In this document: positions 27,142-36,132 of the stretch, piece by piece
Numbering within the stretch: position 1 is the first letter of the stretch
Layout of the letters: every line of letters begins with the position of its first letter
Source: Sphingomonadaceae bacterium
GTDB taxonomy: Bacteria; Pseudomonadota; Alphaproteobacteria; Sphingomonadales; Sphingomonadaceae
Reading direction: 5' to 3'
Length of the DNA: 64,000 nucleotides
Assembly: GCA_947472735.1 (NCBI GenBank)
Contig: CANJBY010000001.1
Coordinates: 62,001 to 126,000 of the forward strand
Program-made: the position numbers and the translations under genes
The notes under the pieces: generated by a model
What the model saw: the letters and a program-made list of their open reading frames with translations, nothing else
What the model was told of the DNA's origin: nothing
Databases searched by the model: none

Positions 27142-27791
27142 ACACGCCCAATATCCTGTTCGAGGATGCCGAGGCGCTGGTGATCGACAAGCCGGGCGGC
27201 CTCCCGCTCGATCCCCCGCGCGCCGGTGGACAAAGCCTGGCCCTCTATCTTGAAGATCTGAAGCTCGGCTTCCAGCGTCCGCCGGTGCCGGTCCATCGCC
27301 TCGACAGCGACACTTCGGGCTGCCTGCTGCTCGCCCGCAATCCCCGCGCGCTCAAGCGCTTCGCGGCCGCTTTCGAAACCCGGCTGGTCGAGAAGCGCTA
27401 TCTGGGCGTGGTCGATGGCGTGCCCGATGCTGACGAAGGCACGATTACCCTGGCGCTCTCGAAGATCAGCAGCGCCAAGGATGGCTGGCACATGATCCCG
27501 GCAAGGAAAGGCAAGCCCGCCGTCACCCACTGGCGCAAGCTGGCGGTGGTGGATGGCAAGGCGCTGGTCGAGTTCCGCCCGGAAACCGGCCGCACCCACC
27601 AGATCCGCGTCCACGCCGCTTCAGGCCTGGGCCATGCCCTGCTAGGCGACCCGGTTTACGGCAAGCACAAGGGCGGGCGGACACTGCTCCATGCGGCAGG
27701 GCTGATCGTTCCGCGCGAGGGCAAGGAGGCGATCGTCGCTTCCGCGCCGCTCCCCGCAGATTTTGCCGCTCTCGGCTTTCACGATGGATGA
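27138..27791 (+). CDS. RluA-family pseudouridine synthase
   Basis: This 217-residue enzyme isomerises uridine to pseudouridine in RNA. The catalytic Asp lies in VHRLDSDTSGCLLLARN at about residue 55. The C-terminal motif RPETGRTHQIRVHAASGLGH is intact. There is no S4 domain and the protein is short, so it belongs to the compact RluA/TruC-like group; the RNA target cannot be told. Its start overlaps the aminotransferase stop by four bases and its stop overlaps arfB by eight. Confidence 0.92.
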   Translation: MNTPNILFEDAEALVIDKPGGLPLDPPRAGGQSLALYLEDLKLGFQRPPVPVHRLDSDTSGCLLLARNPRALKRFAAAFETRLVEKRYLGVVDGVPDADEGTITLALSKISSAKDGWHMIPARKGKPAVTHWRKLAVVDGKALVEFRPETGRTHQIRVHAASGLGHALLGDPVYGKHKGGRTLLHAAGLIVPREGKEAIVASAPLPADFAALGFHDG

Positions 27792-28191
27792 CGTCATCGC
27801 CCGCGCCCTCGCGCTGGCGAGCGAAAGCTTCATCGCCGCTACCGGTCCAGGCGGTCAGAATGTAAACAAGGTGGCGACTGCGGTGCAACTGCGGCTCGAC
27901 ATCTTCGCACTGCGGCTCGAACCACAGGTGTTCCAGCGCTTCAAGGAACTCGCCGGCAGCCGCATGACCTCACGGGGAGAGCTGGTGCTCATGGCCCGCC
28001 GCTTCCGAACCCAGGAAGCTAACCGCGCCGACGCCCGCGAGCGGCTTGCGGAACTGATCCGCGATGCGCACAACCTTCCCGAAAAGCGCGCCAAAAGCCG
28101 ACTCAACCGGATCGGCAAAGCCCAGCGGCTCGAATCCAAAAAGAAGCGCGGCACCGTAAAGGCTGGCCGAGGCAAGGTTCAGTTCGACTAG
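27784..28191 (+). CDS. arfB: Alternative ribosome-rescue peptidyl-tRNA hydrolase ArfB
   Basis: This 135-residue release-factor-like protein frees ribosomes stalled on mRNAs without a stop codon. The catalytic GGQ is in ATGPGGQNVNKVATAVQL. The basic C-terminal tail (about residues 98-135, with KRAKSRLNRIGKAQR and ESKKKRGTVKAGRGK) is the part that enters the empty mRNA channel. The start ATG 27784 (MDDVIARALALASESF) overlaps the end of the rluA-family gene by eight bases. It is the last gene of the pabB-aminotransferase-RluA-ArfB run. Confidence 0.94.
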   Translation: MDDVIARALALASESFIAATGPGGQNVNKVATAVQLRLDIFALRLEPQVFQRFKELAGSRMTSRGELVLMARRFRTQEANRADARERLAELIRDAHNLPEKRAKSRLNRIGKAQRLESKKKRGTVKAGRGKVQFD

Positions 28192-28192
28192 G

Positions 28193-28489
28193 TCAGTTCG
28201 CCGGTTCGGCCTCGGCGGCAGGTTCGTCCGCTGGAGCTACGGCGGCAGGCGCATCGGTCGCAGCAGCGTCCGAGCTCTCTGCGGCCTTGGCCTTGTCGGC
28301 GGCGCTACCTTCGTGCGGCGCGAGCGGGGCCTGGGAGCGGACGGTATCGAGCGGCAGCATCGCGTCACTGGCCGAACCCTCGAGGATCTGGCCCTCGGCC
28401 TGTCGCGCGGCCCCGCGGTCATCGCCCGAGCAAGCGGCGAGTGCCAGGGCGAGACAGACGACGGCGTAACGGCGAACGATCGGTGACAT
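28193..28489 (-). CDS. Small Ala/Glu-rich lipoprotein of unknown function
   Basis: This 98-residue protein has a lipoprotein signal (MSPIVRRYAVVCLALALAAC, lipobox LAAC, Cys20). The mature part is acidic and low in complexity, ending with runs of Ala, Pro and Glu. No domain is recognised. It is probably an anchored periplasmic or outer membrane protein. The gene is convergent with arfB (one base between stops) and lies 11 bases downstream of lipB on the same strand. Confidence 0.7.
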   Translation of the reverse strand: MSPIVRRYAVVCLALALAACSGDDRGAARQAEGQILEGSASDAMLPLDTVRSQAPLAPHEGSAADKAKAAESSDAAATDAPAAVAPADEPAAEAEPAN

Positions 28490-28500
28490 GCGGGGCTCTC

Positions 28501-29163
28501 TCAGGGGCAGGGCGGGTCGAGTCTTGCCAGAAAGGCGGGGGCATGGGCAAGCAGCGCCTCGTCCCACTGTTCCGATGACACATCATGCCCGAGCCGGGCG
28601 AGGCTGGTGACGCCGTAATCCTCGATCCCGCAAGGTACGATGCCGCCGAAATGCGATAGGTCCGGGGCGAGGTTGACCGAGAAGCCGTGCATCGTCACCC
28701 AGCGGCGGATCCGCACTCCGATCGCACCGATCTTGGCCTCGCCGCCGTCGCAATCGCGGGTCCAGATGCCGATCCGGCCTTCCGCGCGCCAGGCACTGAC
28801 GCCGAAGTCCGCAAGCGTATCGATCACCCAGCCTTCCAACGCGTGGACATAGCCCCGCACGTCGCGCGCGCGGTCCCGCAGATCAAGCAGGACGTAACCG
28901 ATGCGCTGGCCGGGGCCATGGTAAGTGTAACGACCGCCGCGTCCCGCTTCGACCACTTCAAAGCGCGGATCGAGCAGTTCAGCCGCCGCCGCGCTGGTGC
29001 CGGCCGTGTAGACCGGAGGATGTTCGAGCAGCCAGATCAGTTCACGAGCTTCGCCCGCGGCAATCGCGACATTACGCCGTTCCATATCGGCCAGCGCCCG
29101 GGCATAGGCCACCAGGCCGGTTTCGCGGCGCAGCTCGATCGTGGCGGGCAGGCTTTCTGACAT
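28501..29163 (-). CDS. lipB: Octanoyltransferase LipB
   Basis: This 220-residue enzyme transfers octanoyl groups from acyl carrier protein to lipoyl domains, the first step of lipoate synthesis. The motif [20 protein letters not shown] carries the conserved histidine and glycines. The catalytic lysine is in [19 protein letters not shown] and the catalytic cysteine in [20 protein letters not shown]. The ATG at 29163 ([11 protein letters not shown]) fits family N-termini better than an upstream in-frame start at 29199. Confidence 0.94.
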   Translation of the reverse strand: MSESLPATIELRRETGLVAYARALADMERRNVAIAAGEARELIWLLEHPPVYTAGTSAAAAELLDPRFEVVEAGRGGRYTYHGPGQRIGYVLLDLRDRARDVRGYVHALEGWVIDTLADFGVSAWRAEGRIGIWTRDCDGGEAKIGAIGVRIRRWVTMHGFSVNLAPDLSHFGGIVPCGIEDYGVTSLARLGHDVSSEQWDEALLAHAPAFLARLDPPCP

Positions 29164-29231
29164 CGCGCGTTGCGTGGCGGCATTTTCCCGGGTTATCAAG
29201 TACAGAGCGTTTCGGGGTCAGGAGAGGTCAC

Positions 29232-30071
29232 ATGAAGTTCAGCGGCGACAAGGCATGGCAAGCCGCACTTGCCAAGGTCTCGGCCAGTCGGGACGTGGTC
29301 TTTCCGGTCGCGGGGGTGTTCTTCCTGCTGCCTTCGATCGTCATGACCTATTTCTTTGCGGAGCTGCAGGCGAAGATCCTCGCCAACCTGGGCAACGACG
29401 CGGCACTCGGGCAACTGCTTGCGGGACGAATGGGAACTTTGCTCGGCTTTGGCCTTGTGGCTTTCCTGTTTCAGCTGGTCGGCTTCGCGGCACTGATGGC
29501 CCTGATGACTGACCGGCAACGGCCAACCGTCCGCGAGGCGATCGGCCTTGCCGTCGGGCGCCTTCCTACGCTGGTCGGCAGTGCGCTGTTGTTCATGGCT
29601 GCCTACGTGATGCTGGTGGTGGTGCTCAGCCTGCTCTCGAGCGTCCTGGGACTGTTGATCGGCACGCAACTGATGTCGGTGCTGGCCATGCTGATCGTGG
29701 TGGGCGCGATGGCCTACCTGCTGGCGAAGTTCTCGCTCGTCCTGCCGGTAGTGATGGTCGAAGGAGTGCGCAATCCGGTCGTGGCGATGCGGCGATCTTG
29801 GCAGCTGACCAACGGCAACTCGGCCCGGATCTTTGTGTTTTATGTCCTGCTGACCCTGGCTTACCTGGTCATCATGGTGGTGTCGTCGGTTGTGATCATG
29901 GGCGTGATTTCGATAGCGACAAAGCCCGGACCGCTTTCGCTGCTGCTCGGCGGAGTGGTGTCGAGCCTGATCGGGGCGGCGGCCAGCCTGATCTTTACCG
30001 CTGTGCTGGCAGCAGTTCATCGACAGTTGGCGGGTGAAGATACCGGGTCGGTGGGGATGACCTTCGGCTAA
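29232..30071 (+). CDS. Polytopic membrane protein of unknown function
   Basis: This 279-residue protein has about six predicted membrane helices (roughly residues 22-45, 72-95, 110-140, 145-178, 205-235 and 240-265). The loop VVMVEGVRNPVVAMRRSWQL followed by TNGNSARIFVFYV resembles the repeated segment seen in membrane proteins related to the glycerophosphodiester phosphodiesterase membrane domain. I do not recognise a catalytic motif. It is divergent from lipB and convergent with the methyltransferase gene (six bases between). Confidence 0.75.
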   Translation: MKFSGDKAWQAALAKVSASRDVVFPVAGVFFLLPSIVMTYFFAELQAKILANLGNDAALGQLLAGRMGTLLGFGLVAFLFQLVGFAALMALMTDRQRPTVREAIGLAVGRLPTLVGSALLFMAAYVMLVVVLSLLSSVLGLLIGTQLMSVLAMLIVVGAMAYLLAKFSLVLPVVMVEGVRNPVVAMRRSWQLTNGNSARIFVFYVLLTLAYLVIMVVSSVVIMGVISIATKPGPLSLLLGGVVSSLIGAAASLIFTAVLAAVHRQLAGEDTGSVGMTFG

Positions 30072-30077
30072 GGCCGC

Positions 30078-30704
30078 CTATTCCTTCCAGCCCCAGAACA
30101 GGAAGCACGGAAGCACGTTGAGCAGTTCGAAGCCGCTGTCGATATGGCGGAAGTGCTTGGCCATGAAATCCCGGGCCTTGCCCGTGAACTGGTAGACCAG
30201 GAAAGCGCCGCCCGGGCGGAGCACCGCGTGCGTCGCCACGGCAATCTGCGGACCAACCCCACCGGGCAGGGTCGAGAACGGCAGGCCCGACAGGACATAG
30301 TCGGCATGGTCGTGGCCGTGGGCGTGAACGATGTCCTCCACGTCCGCCGCCGAACCGAGCACCGCGATGAAGCGCCCGTCAGTGATGGTCGCCTTCAGAT
30401 AGTCAATGAACAGCGGATTGGTGTCGATCACGATCAGCTGTCCGTCACGGCCGAGCCGGTCCAGCACCGGGCGGCAAAAGGTGCCCACTCCCGGACCGTA
30501 TTCGACGAACAGCTTGCATTCGTCCCACTTCACAGGGGCCAGCATCTTGGCGATGGTAAAGCGTGACGAGGGGATGATCGAGCCAACCATAACCGGGTGC
30601 TCGAGGAATCCTTCAAGGAACACGCCCTTAGGACCCAGCAATCGCATGATCCGGCGCCACAATTTGTGGATCAAGCCCTCACGGGCGAGCTCGCTAGCAC
30701 TCAT
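30078..30704 (-). CDS. Class I SAM-dependent methyltransferase
   Basis: This 208-residue protein has a Rossmann-type methyltransferase fold. The SAM motif I is LFVEYGPGVGTFCRPVLDRL and the acidic end of strand 2 is LIVIDTNPLFIDYL. Motif IV is DYVLSGLPFSTLP. The last of these (SGLPF) and the N-terminal PVMVGSIIPSS resemble phospholipid N-methyltransferases of the PmtA type, so a lipid substrate is possible but unproven. The ATG at 30704 is chosen because the reading frame upstream of it overlaps the divergent MFS promoter region and lacks family features. Confidence 0.83.
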   Translation of the reverse strand: MSASELAREGLIHKLWRRIMRLLGPKGVFLEGFLEHPVMVGSIIPSSRFTIAKMLAPVKWDECKLFVEYGPGVGTFCRPVLDRLGRDGQLIVIDTNPLFIDYLKATITDGRFIAVLGSAADVEDIVHAHGHDHADYVLSGLPFSTLPGGVGPQIAVATHAVLRPGGAFLVYQFTGKARDFMAKHFRHIDSGFELLNVLPCFLFWGWKE

Positions 30705-30803
30705 TGGGGGAAGGCATCCTGCGACTTCGTTGCTGACACAGGGCGTTTGCAAATTTGCGAAGGCATTGCAAGCTGCGTCTGACACGACTAGCCGGATCGG
30801 GAC

Positions 30804-32105
30804 ATGGCCTACCTTCCCTCTGTCGCCGGCGGAACCGCGCAGTTGCCGCAAAAGCGGCTCCTTCTGCTATTTCTCGTGACGATGGTTTCGGCCGCCGGCA
30901 ACACTGCCATGCAGTCCGTCATGCCGACGATCGGCGCCAACCTGAAGATCGACGACGTGTGGATCACGCTGGCCTTCTGCTGGTCGGCCACACTGTGGAT
31001 GATCTGCGCCCCGCTTTGGGCGCGCCGCTCCGACAGGCGCGGGCGCAAAGCGATGATGGCGATCGGGTTGGCCGGCTTCGTCGTCAGCTTCTCGCTGTGC
31101 GGGCTGGTGCTGTGGATGGGCCTTTCGGGATGGATCGGCGGGATGACGACGATCGTGCTGTTCGGCATCGCCCGCGGCCTGTTTGGCGGTTTCGCCTCGG
31201 CCGCGCCCCCGGCAGTGCAGGCCTATGTGGCCAGCCGTACCGCGCCGGACGAGCGCACCCAGGCCCTCGCGCTGGTTACCTCCAGCTTCGGTCTCGGCAC
31301 GGTGATCGGCCCGGCCTTGGCGCCGCTGATGGTGGTGCCCGGGCTGGGGCTGACCGGTCCCTTCGCCGCTTTCTCCCTGTGCGGTCTGGCCATCCTCATC
31401 GCCTTGCGCATCGGATTGCCGAACGACGACCCCGCATTCGCCGCCCGGGCCCGCTCCACTGCCTCGCCGTTTGGCGAAGGCGCGGTACCCGAAGCCTCGA
31501 TCATCGACGAACCGGACGAGCCACCGCCGCGCGTCACCTGGTTCGATCGGCGACTGCGCCCGTGGATTATCATTGGCATGACCGGCGGCCAGGGTCAGGC
31601 GGCGCTGATGGGCATGGCGGGCTTCATGGTGCTCGATCGACTCGGGCTGCGCGGACACCCCGAAGCGGGCGCGAGTGCGATCGCGCTGGTGCTGATGAGC
31701 GGCGCCCTGGCCACCCTGCTGGCGCAGTGGGGCCTGATCCCCCTGCTCCGCCTCGGCCCCCGGACCTCGTGCCTGGTCGGCATGGTCATGGCGATTCTCG
31801 GCACGGCGATATTTGCGCTGGCAGGCACGCAGCACGGCATCGCGCTTGGTTATGCGGTAGTTTCGCTGGGTTTCGGCCTGTTCCGGCCCGGCGTGGCCGC
31901 CGGGACCTCGCTCGCGGTATCGCGGCACGAACAGGGTGAAGCCGCCGGCATTACCGCCTCGATCAGCGGCGCCGCATTCATCGTAGCTCCCGCCTTCGGG
32001 GTATGGCTTTACAACCACTCCGCCCCGGCCTTGTTCGGTCTCGTCGAACTTGCCTGTGTCGCCGTCTTCCTGATCTGCCTGCTGCGAATAGCGCCGGACG
32101 ACTGA
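30804..32105 (+). CDS. MFS transporter
   Basis: This 433-residue protein has about twelve membrane helices. The loop between helices 2 and 3 reads GARRSDRRGRK-like (WARRSDRRGRKAMM), the hallmark of the major facilitator superfamily. A hydrophilic central loop of about 45 residues (near 210-252, with IIDEPDEPPPRVTW) separates the two six-helix halves. The substrate is unknown; a drug or metabolite exporter is the usual annotation. The stop lies directly against that of convergent pheA, with no base between. Confidence 0.9.
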   Translation: MAYLPSVAGGTAQLPQKRLLLLFLVTMVSAAGNTAMQSVMPTIGANLKIDDVWITLAFCWSATLWMICAPLWARRSDRRGRKAMMAIGLAGFVVSFSLCGLVLWMGLSGWIGGMTTIVLFGIARGLFGGFASAAPPAVQAYVASRTAPDERTQALALVTSSFGLGTVIGPALAPLMVVPGLGLTGPFAAFSLCGLAILIALRIGLPNDDPAFAARARSTASPFGEGAVPEASIIDEPDEPPPRVTWFDRRLRPWIIIGMTGGQGQAALMGMAGFMVLDRLGLRGHPEAGASAIALVLMSGALATLLAQWGLIPLLRLGPRTSCLVGMVMAILGTAIFALAGTQHGIALGYAVVSLGFGLFRPGVAAGTSLAVSRHEQGEAAGITASISGAAFIVAPAFGVWLYNHSAPALFGLVELACVAVFLICLLRIAPDD

Positions 32106-32999
32106 TCAGCCGCGGCCTCTCGCTTGCCGGTAAGTTCCGAGGATGCGCAGGTCCTTGCAGTGGAAGGCCAGTTCCTCGATCGCCCGGTCGATAGCGGGAT
32201 CGCCGGGCGCCCCAACGATGTCGCAGAAAAACATCGTCGCCGAGAAGCTCGCACCCTTCTGGTAGCTCTCCAGCTTGGTCATGTTGACGCCGTTGGTGGC
32301 GAAGCCGCCCAGCGCCTTGTAGAGCGCAGCGGGGATGTTCTTCACCTCGAAGACGAAAGTAGTCATCGCCACGTCACCAGCCAGCGATGCTGGGTCGAGC
32401 GGCTGGCGCGCCAGAATGACGAAACGCGTCATGTTGTCGGGCGCATCCTCGACGTTGTCCTCGATCACCTTGAGTGCATAGAGCTCTGCCGCGATCTTCG
32501 GGGCAATGGCGCAAGCATGCGGATCGCCCATCTCCGCCACGAACGCCGCTGCTCCGGCTGTATCCGCATAAGCCATCGGCACGATACCTCGCTCACGCAG
32601 GAAATGGCGCGACTGACCGAGAGCCTGCGGGTGCGAGTAGGCAGCGGTAAACGGACCGTCGCCCAGCGCCATCAGGCTATGATGGATCGGGAGAAAATGC
32701 TCACCGACAATCGACAGCCCGCTTTCGGGGAGCAGGAAATGAATGTCCGCCACGCGGCCGTGCTGCGAATTCTCGATCGGAATGATCGCCAGGTCGGCCC
32801 GGCCGTCTCGCACGGCATCAAGCGCATCCTCGAAACTGAAGCAGGGGAGCGGCAGGCAGTCCGGCGAATATTCGAGTGCGGCGCGGTGCGAATTGCATCC
32901 CGGAGCCCCCTGAAAAGCGATGGCGCGCGTCGGATCAGCGGCCGCGGCGGCGGCCATTGTCTCGACCATGGCGAGTGCGGGAGCAGGGTAGCTATGCAT
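32106..32999 (-). CDS. pheA: Prephenate dehydratase
   Basis: This 297-residue enzyme converts prephenate to phenylpyruvate for phenylalanine synthesis. The catalytic domain shows AIAFQGAPGCNSHRAALEY, IIPIENSQHGRVADIHFLLP and DNMTRFVILARQP (the conserved Thr-Arg-Phe). A C-terminal ACT domain (about 205-280, TTFVFEVKNIPAALYKALGG and VNMTKLESYQ) should give feedback inhibition by phenylalanine. It is monofunctional, with no chorismate mutase domain. The start at 32999 (MHSYPAPALAM) or a later ATG would both leave the core intact. Confidence 0.94.
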   Translation of the reverse strand: MHSYPAPALAMVETMAAAAAADPTRAIAFQGAPGCNSHRAALEYSPDCLPLPCFSFEDALDAVRDGRADLAIIPIENSQHGRVADIHFLLPESGLSIVGEHFLPIHHSLMALGDGPFTAAYSHPQALGQSRHFLRERGIVPMAYADTAGAAAFVAEMGDPHACAIAPKIAAELYALKVIEDNVEDAPDNMTRFVILARQPLDPASLAGDVAMTTFVFEVKNIPAALYKALGGFATNGVNMTKLESYQKGASFSATMFFCDIVGAPGDPAIDRAIEELAFHCKDLRILGTYRQARGRG

Positions 33000-33115
33000 A
33001 TTGGCCCCGGCGCTTAGGGATATTGGCGAAATCCCGCAATGGCCCTTGCACTTGGCGATGGGCCTGACTAGAGCGGCGCGCAATCGCCACAGGACCATCC
33101 CACGGGGCATTTTCG

Positions 33116-33712
33116 ATGGAAGACCGCTTCAATACAACCGCCGGCTGGGTACTTTTTGCCGGCATCGTCGCTTTGGGGCTGTCGAGCCTGAGCGCGCGCC
33201 ATTTCGGTGCCGACAAGAACGAACGCCCCGACATCATGGGCTATGCAATCGCCGGCGTCGAAGCCGAAGGTGACGAAGGGGCGAAGGAAGTTCCGATCGA
33301 AACCCTGCTCGCCACCGCCGATCCGGCCAAGGGCGAAGCCACCTTCAAGAAGTGCGCCTCGTGCCACACGATCAACGCGGGCGGTGCCAACGGCATCGGC
33401 CCCAACCTCAATGGCATCGTCGGCAAGCCGATCGGCAAGCACGCTGCCGGCTTTGCTTACTCGCCTGATCTCGCCGGTCACGGCGGCAACTGGGACTGGG
33501 CCAGCCTCAACCTCTGGCTGGAGGGTCCGAAGAAGTTCGTGCCCGGCACCAAGATGAGCTTCGCCGGGCTGGCTGACGGGGTCGAGCGGGCAAACTTGAT
33601 CGCCTATCTCAACACCCAGGGTTCGAATTTGCCGCTCCCGGCCGCCCCGGCAGCTGATGCCGCTCCGGCCGAAGGCGCAGCACCTGCCGCTGCGGAGCCG
33701 GCCAAGAAGTAG
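33116..33712 (+). CDS. Membrane-anchored c-type cytochrome
   Basis: This 198-residue protein has one N-terminal membrane helix (about residues 9-28) and a class I cytochrome c domain. The haem site is CASCHT at about residue 79 and the distal methionine lies in GTKMSFAGL near 145. The tail is Ala/Pro-rich. It resembles membrane-bound cytochrome c2/CycM-type proteins that carry electrons from the bc1 complex to terminal oxidases. It is divergent from pheA. A strong hairpin follows its stop. Confidence 0.92.
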   Translation: MEDRFNTTAGWVLFAGIVALGLSSLSARHFGADKNERPDIMGYAIAGVEAEGDEGAKEVPIETLLATADPAKGEATFKKCASCHTINAGGANGIGPNLNGIVGKPIGKHAAGFAYSPDLAGHGGNWDWASLNLWLEGPKKFVPGTKMSFAGLADGVERANLIAYLNTQGSNLPLPAAPAADAAPAEGAAPAAAEPAKK

Positions 33713-33737
33713 GACTGTTCAAGCCAGTCACGCGAAT

Positions 33738-33765
33738 GGGCGGGAGCGCAAGCTTCCGCCCTTTT
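33738..33765 (+). terminator. Intrinsic terminator with GCAA tetraloop
   Basis: GGGCGGGAGC (33738-33747) pairs over ten positions (one G-U) with GCTTCCGCCC (33752-33761) around a GCAA loop, and TTTT follows at 33762-33765. It lies between the convergent cytochrome c and rlmE genes. The T-run serves the plus-strand cytochrome gene. Confidence 0.85.
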
Positions 33766-33769
33766 CGTA

Positions 33770-34438
33770 TCAGCGCCCCTTGAACCCCTGAGCGATCACA
33801 TACCATTCGGATGAGTCCTTGCGACTCGAGGGCGGCTTGGCGTGCTTGACCGTCTGGAAATTGCGCTTCAGCAGCGCGAGCAACGTTTGATCGGTGCCGC
33901 CAGCAAAAACCTTCGCCACGAACCCGCCGCCCGGCTCCAGCGTCTGGATCGCGAAATCGACGGCCGCTTCGACCAGGCCCATCGTGCGCAAGTGATCGGT
34001 CTGCTTGTGACCGACGGTGTTCGCAGCCATGTCGGATATCACCAGGTCCGGGGCGCCGCCAAGGCTCGCCAACAGCGCTTCAGGCGCTTCGTCGGCCATG
34101 AAGTCCATCTGCAGGATATCAACCCCTTCGATCGCATCCGTCGGCAGGAGATCGATCCCGACGATGCGGGCCTGCGGATTGACCTTGCGAATCACTTGGC
34201 TCCACCCACCCGGAGCGATGCCCAGATCGACTACCCGGTTGGCGCTGCGGATCAGACCGAACTTCTCGTCAAGCTCGATCAGCTTGAAGGCGGCACGGCT
34301 GCGCCAGCCGGCAGCCTTGGCCTGCTTGACGTAGGGATCGTTGAGCTGGCGCGTAAGCCAGCGCGTGGAGCTTTGGGTGCGGTTCTTGGCGGTCTTGAGC
34401 CGCTCGCCCGGATCTCGTCCTGATCGACTCATGCGCAA
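33770..34438 (-). CDS. rlmE: 23S rRNA (uridine-2'-O)-methyltransferase RlmE
   Basis: This 222-residue FtsJ-family enzyme methylates the ribose of U2552 in 23S rRNA late in 50S assembly. The catalytic K-D-K-E tetrad is visible: SRAAFKLIELDEKFG (Lys), VISDMAANTVG (Asp), GFVAKVFAGG (Lys) and KDSSEWYVIAQGF (Glu). The SAM motif is VVDLGIAPGGWSQV. The start overlaps the upstream ppx-type gene by ten bases, so the two are coupled. Confidence 0.94.
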   Translation of the reverse strand: MRMSRSGRDPGERLKTAKNRTQSSTRWLTRQLNDPYVKQAKAAGWRSRAAFKLIELDEKFGLIRSANRVVDLGIAPGGWSQVIRKVNPQARIVGIDLLPTDAIEGVDILQMDFMADEAPEALLASLGGAPDLVISDMAANTVGHKQTDHLRTMGLVEAAVDFAIQTLEPGGGFVAKVFAGGTDQTLLALLKRNFQTVKHAKPPSSRKDSSEWYVIAQGFKGR

Positions 34439-35658
34439 TCCTTCCCGCGCTGGCGCAAGGCCTGGCGGGTGCGCTCACCGAGGCTGGCTGACGTCATCAT
34501 GCTGCGCAGGATACCTTCACGGATGCCGCGATCAGCCACCCCAAGCCGCTCAGCCGGCCACAGGTCGAGAATCGCTTCGAGAATCGCACAGCCCGCCACC
34601 ACCAGATCGGCGCGCTCACGCCCGATGCAGGGCAGTTCGCGCCGCTCGGCCGGAGACATGCCGGAAAGCTTCGAACTTATGTCACGCATCGCCTGCGCTG
34701 GTACGTTGAGCCCGTCGACCGCCCGGCGATCGTACTGCGGCAGATCAAGGTGCACGCTGGCAAGGGTCGTTACCGTGCCGCTGGTGCCCAGCAGGCGCGG
34801 GCCGCCCTGCCCGCCCGGCAAAGTTTGACGCACCCGCGCTGCACGCTCGGCGAAGTCGGCGAAGCTATCCGATACCATCCGGCGCATCGTGGCATAGCGT
34901 TCCAGCCGGGCCTCGCGGCTGTCGCCCTCCGGAACACAGCTTTCGGTGAGCGAAACGACGCCCCACGGCACGCTTTTCCAGTCGAGGATGCGCGGTACGG
35001 TCGGGCCGCTTTCAATCAGCACCAGCTCGGTCGAGCCCCCACCGATGTCGAAGATCATCGCCGGGCCAAGGCCGGGTTCGAGCAGGATATGGCAGCCCAG
35101 CACCGCCAGCCGCGCCTCTTCCTGCGCGCTGATTATGTCGAGCGCGATTCCCGTCTCGTGGCGCACTCGCTCGATGAATTCGGCGCCATTGGTTGCCCGG
35201 CGGCAGGCTTCGGTAGCAACCGAGCGGGCAAGGTGCACGTTGCGGCGGCGCAGCTTGTCGGCACAGACCTTGAGCGCGCCAACGGCACGGTCCATCGCCT
35301 CCTCGCTCAGCCGGCCGGTCTGGGCAAGCCCCTCGCCGAGTCGAACGACCCGGCTGAAAGCGTCCACCACCACGAAATTTTCACCGGCGGGACGGGCGAT
35401 CAACAGCCGGCAGTTGTTGGTCCCGAGATCTATCGCCGCATAGGACAGTTTGTGCTGCGCAGCGCCGTGCCAGTCACTCTCGCCGCGCAGCCGCGCGATC
35501 TGTTGCCGGGCCCCAGGGTCTTCCCCTGGGCTACCGGGCGTTGGCGCATCGGGCAACAGGGGTGGCGCGTCGTCGCGGGCAGTGCTTGCCGCGGATTGCG
35601 CCTCGTCCCTTTCGCTCCGAACCTCCTGGCGCCAGCCCGGCGGAATATCGTCCGCCAT
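34429..35658 (-). CDS. ppx: Ppx/GppA family exopolyphosphatase
   Basis: This 409-residue protein has the ASKHA-fold phosphatase signatures YAAIDLGTNNCRLLIARP, EEARLAVLG and MIFDIGGGSTELVLIESG. The family removes terminal phosphate from polyphosphate or converts pppGpp to ppGpp. It is short, with only the two N-terminal ASKHA domains, like many alphaproteobacterial homologues that lack the HD-like C-terminal part of E. coli Ppx. Which activity dominates cannot be read. The first 60 residues are low in complexity and may not all be translated. Confidence 0.9.
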   Translation of the reverse strand: MADDIPPGWRQEVRSERDEAQSAASTARDDAPPLLPDAPTPGSPGEDPGARQQIARLRGESDWHGAAQHKLSYAAIDLGTNNCRLLIARPAGENFVVVDAFSRVVRLGEGLAQTGRLSEEAMDRAVGALKVCADKLRRRNVHLARSVATEACRRATNGAEFIERVRHETGIALDIISAQEEARLAVLGCHILLEPGLGPAMIFDIGGGSTELVLIESGPTVPRILDWKSVPWGVVSLTESCVPEGDSREARLERYATMRRMVSDSFADFAERAARVRQTLPGGQGGPRLLGTSGTVTTLASVHLDLPQYDRRAVDGLNVPAQAMRDISSKLSGMSPAERRELPCIGRERADLVVAGCAILEAILDLWPAERLGVADRGIREGILRSMMTSASLGERTRQALRQRGKDCA

Positions 35659-35791
35659 GTCATTGCACTCAAAAATCGTTATCCCGTCGAACGCGGCGGG
35701 TACCTGGCGTCCATGCTAGCGGTGAAGCGTCCCGGGAGCAAGCCAAGCGTCTTGACGGACCGCCGCCCCCGCCCTAGAGGCACGCGCCTGT

Positions 35792-35865
35792 TGCCCGATC
35801 GTCTAATGGTAAGACTACGGACTCTGACTCCGTCAATCGAGGTTCGAATCCTCGTCGGGCATCCA
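35792..35865 (+). tRNA. tRNA-Gln (anticodon CTG), CCA encoded
   Basis: The acceptor stem TGCCCGA (35792-35798) pairs with TCGGGCA (35855-35861). The anticodon stem ACGGA/TCCGT encloses CTCTGAC, giving anticodon CTG. The T arm is GAGGTTCGAATCCTC. The discriminator T is followed by CCA in the DNA (35863-35865). All arms fold without mismatch. Confidence 0.95.
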
Positions 35866-36132
35866 GCACCTTCCCGCCAATGGTCATCAAACTGTCGCGG
35901 GCGCGTGCCATTGCACGGGCATGGACAAGCAAACGGCAACGCCCCGCTTCGACTGGACCCGCTGGCTGGCCAGCATCCCTGGCATCCCTTCCGATTGGGG
36001 TCAGACGCAGGCCCTGCATTCCTTGGCCCGAGGGACGCCAGCACAGCACCATACGGCGCAGCCACTCGCAGCCTGACCACGCACCCGCGCATCGGCCTTT
36101 GACAGCAGGCCGGCGAGGGGCGAGGATAGGGC
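35866..36132. other. Gap between tRNA-Gln and the LOG gene
   Basis: This stretch of 267 bases holds no recognisable gene except a possible 51-codon frame listed separately. I see no convincing promoter pair. A T-poor, GC-rich composition continues from the flanks, and no repeat or hairpin with a T-run is present. Confidence 0.5.
35921..36076 (+). CDS. Possible 51-residue small protein, unrecognised
   Basis: An ATG at 35921 opens a frame reading MDKQTATPRFDWTRWLASIP and running to TGA at 36074-36076. It is rich in Trp, Pro and Gln and has no membrane segment. There is no clear ribosome binding site upstream, and no family is recognised, so it may be chance. Confidence 0.22.
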   Translation: MDKQTATPRFDWTRWLASIPGIPSDWGQTQALHSLARGTPAQHHTAQPLAA

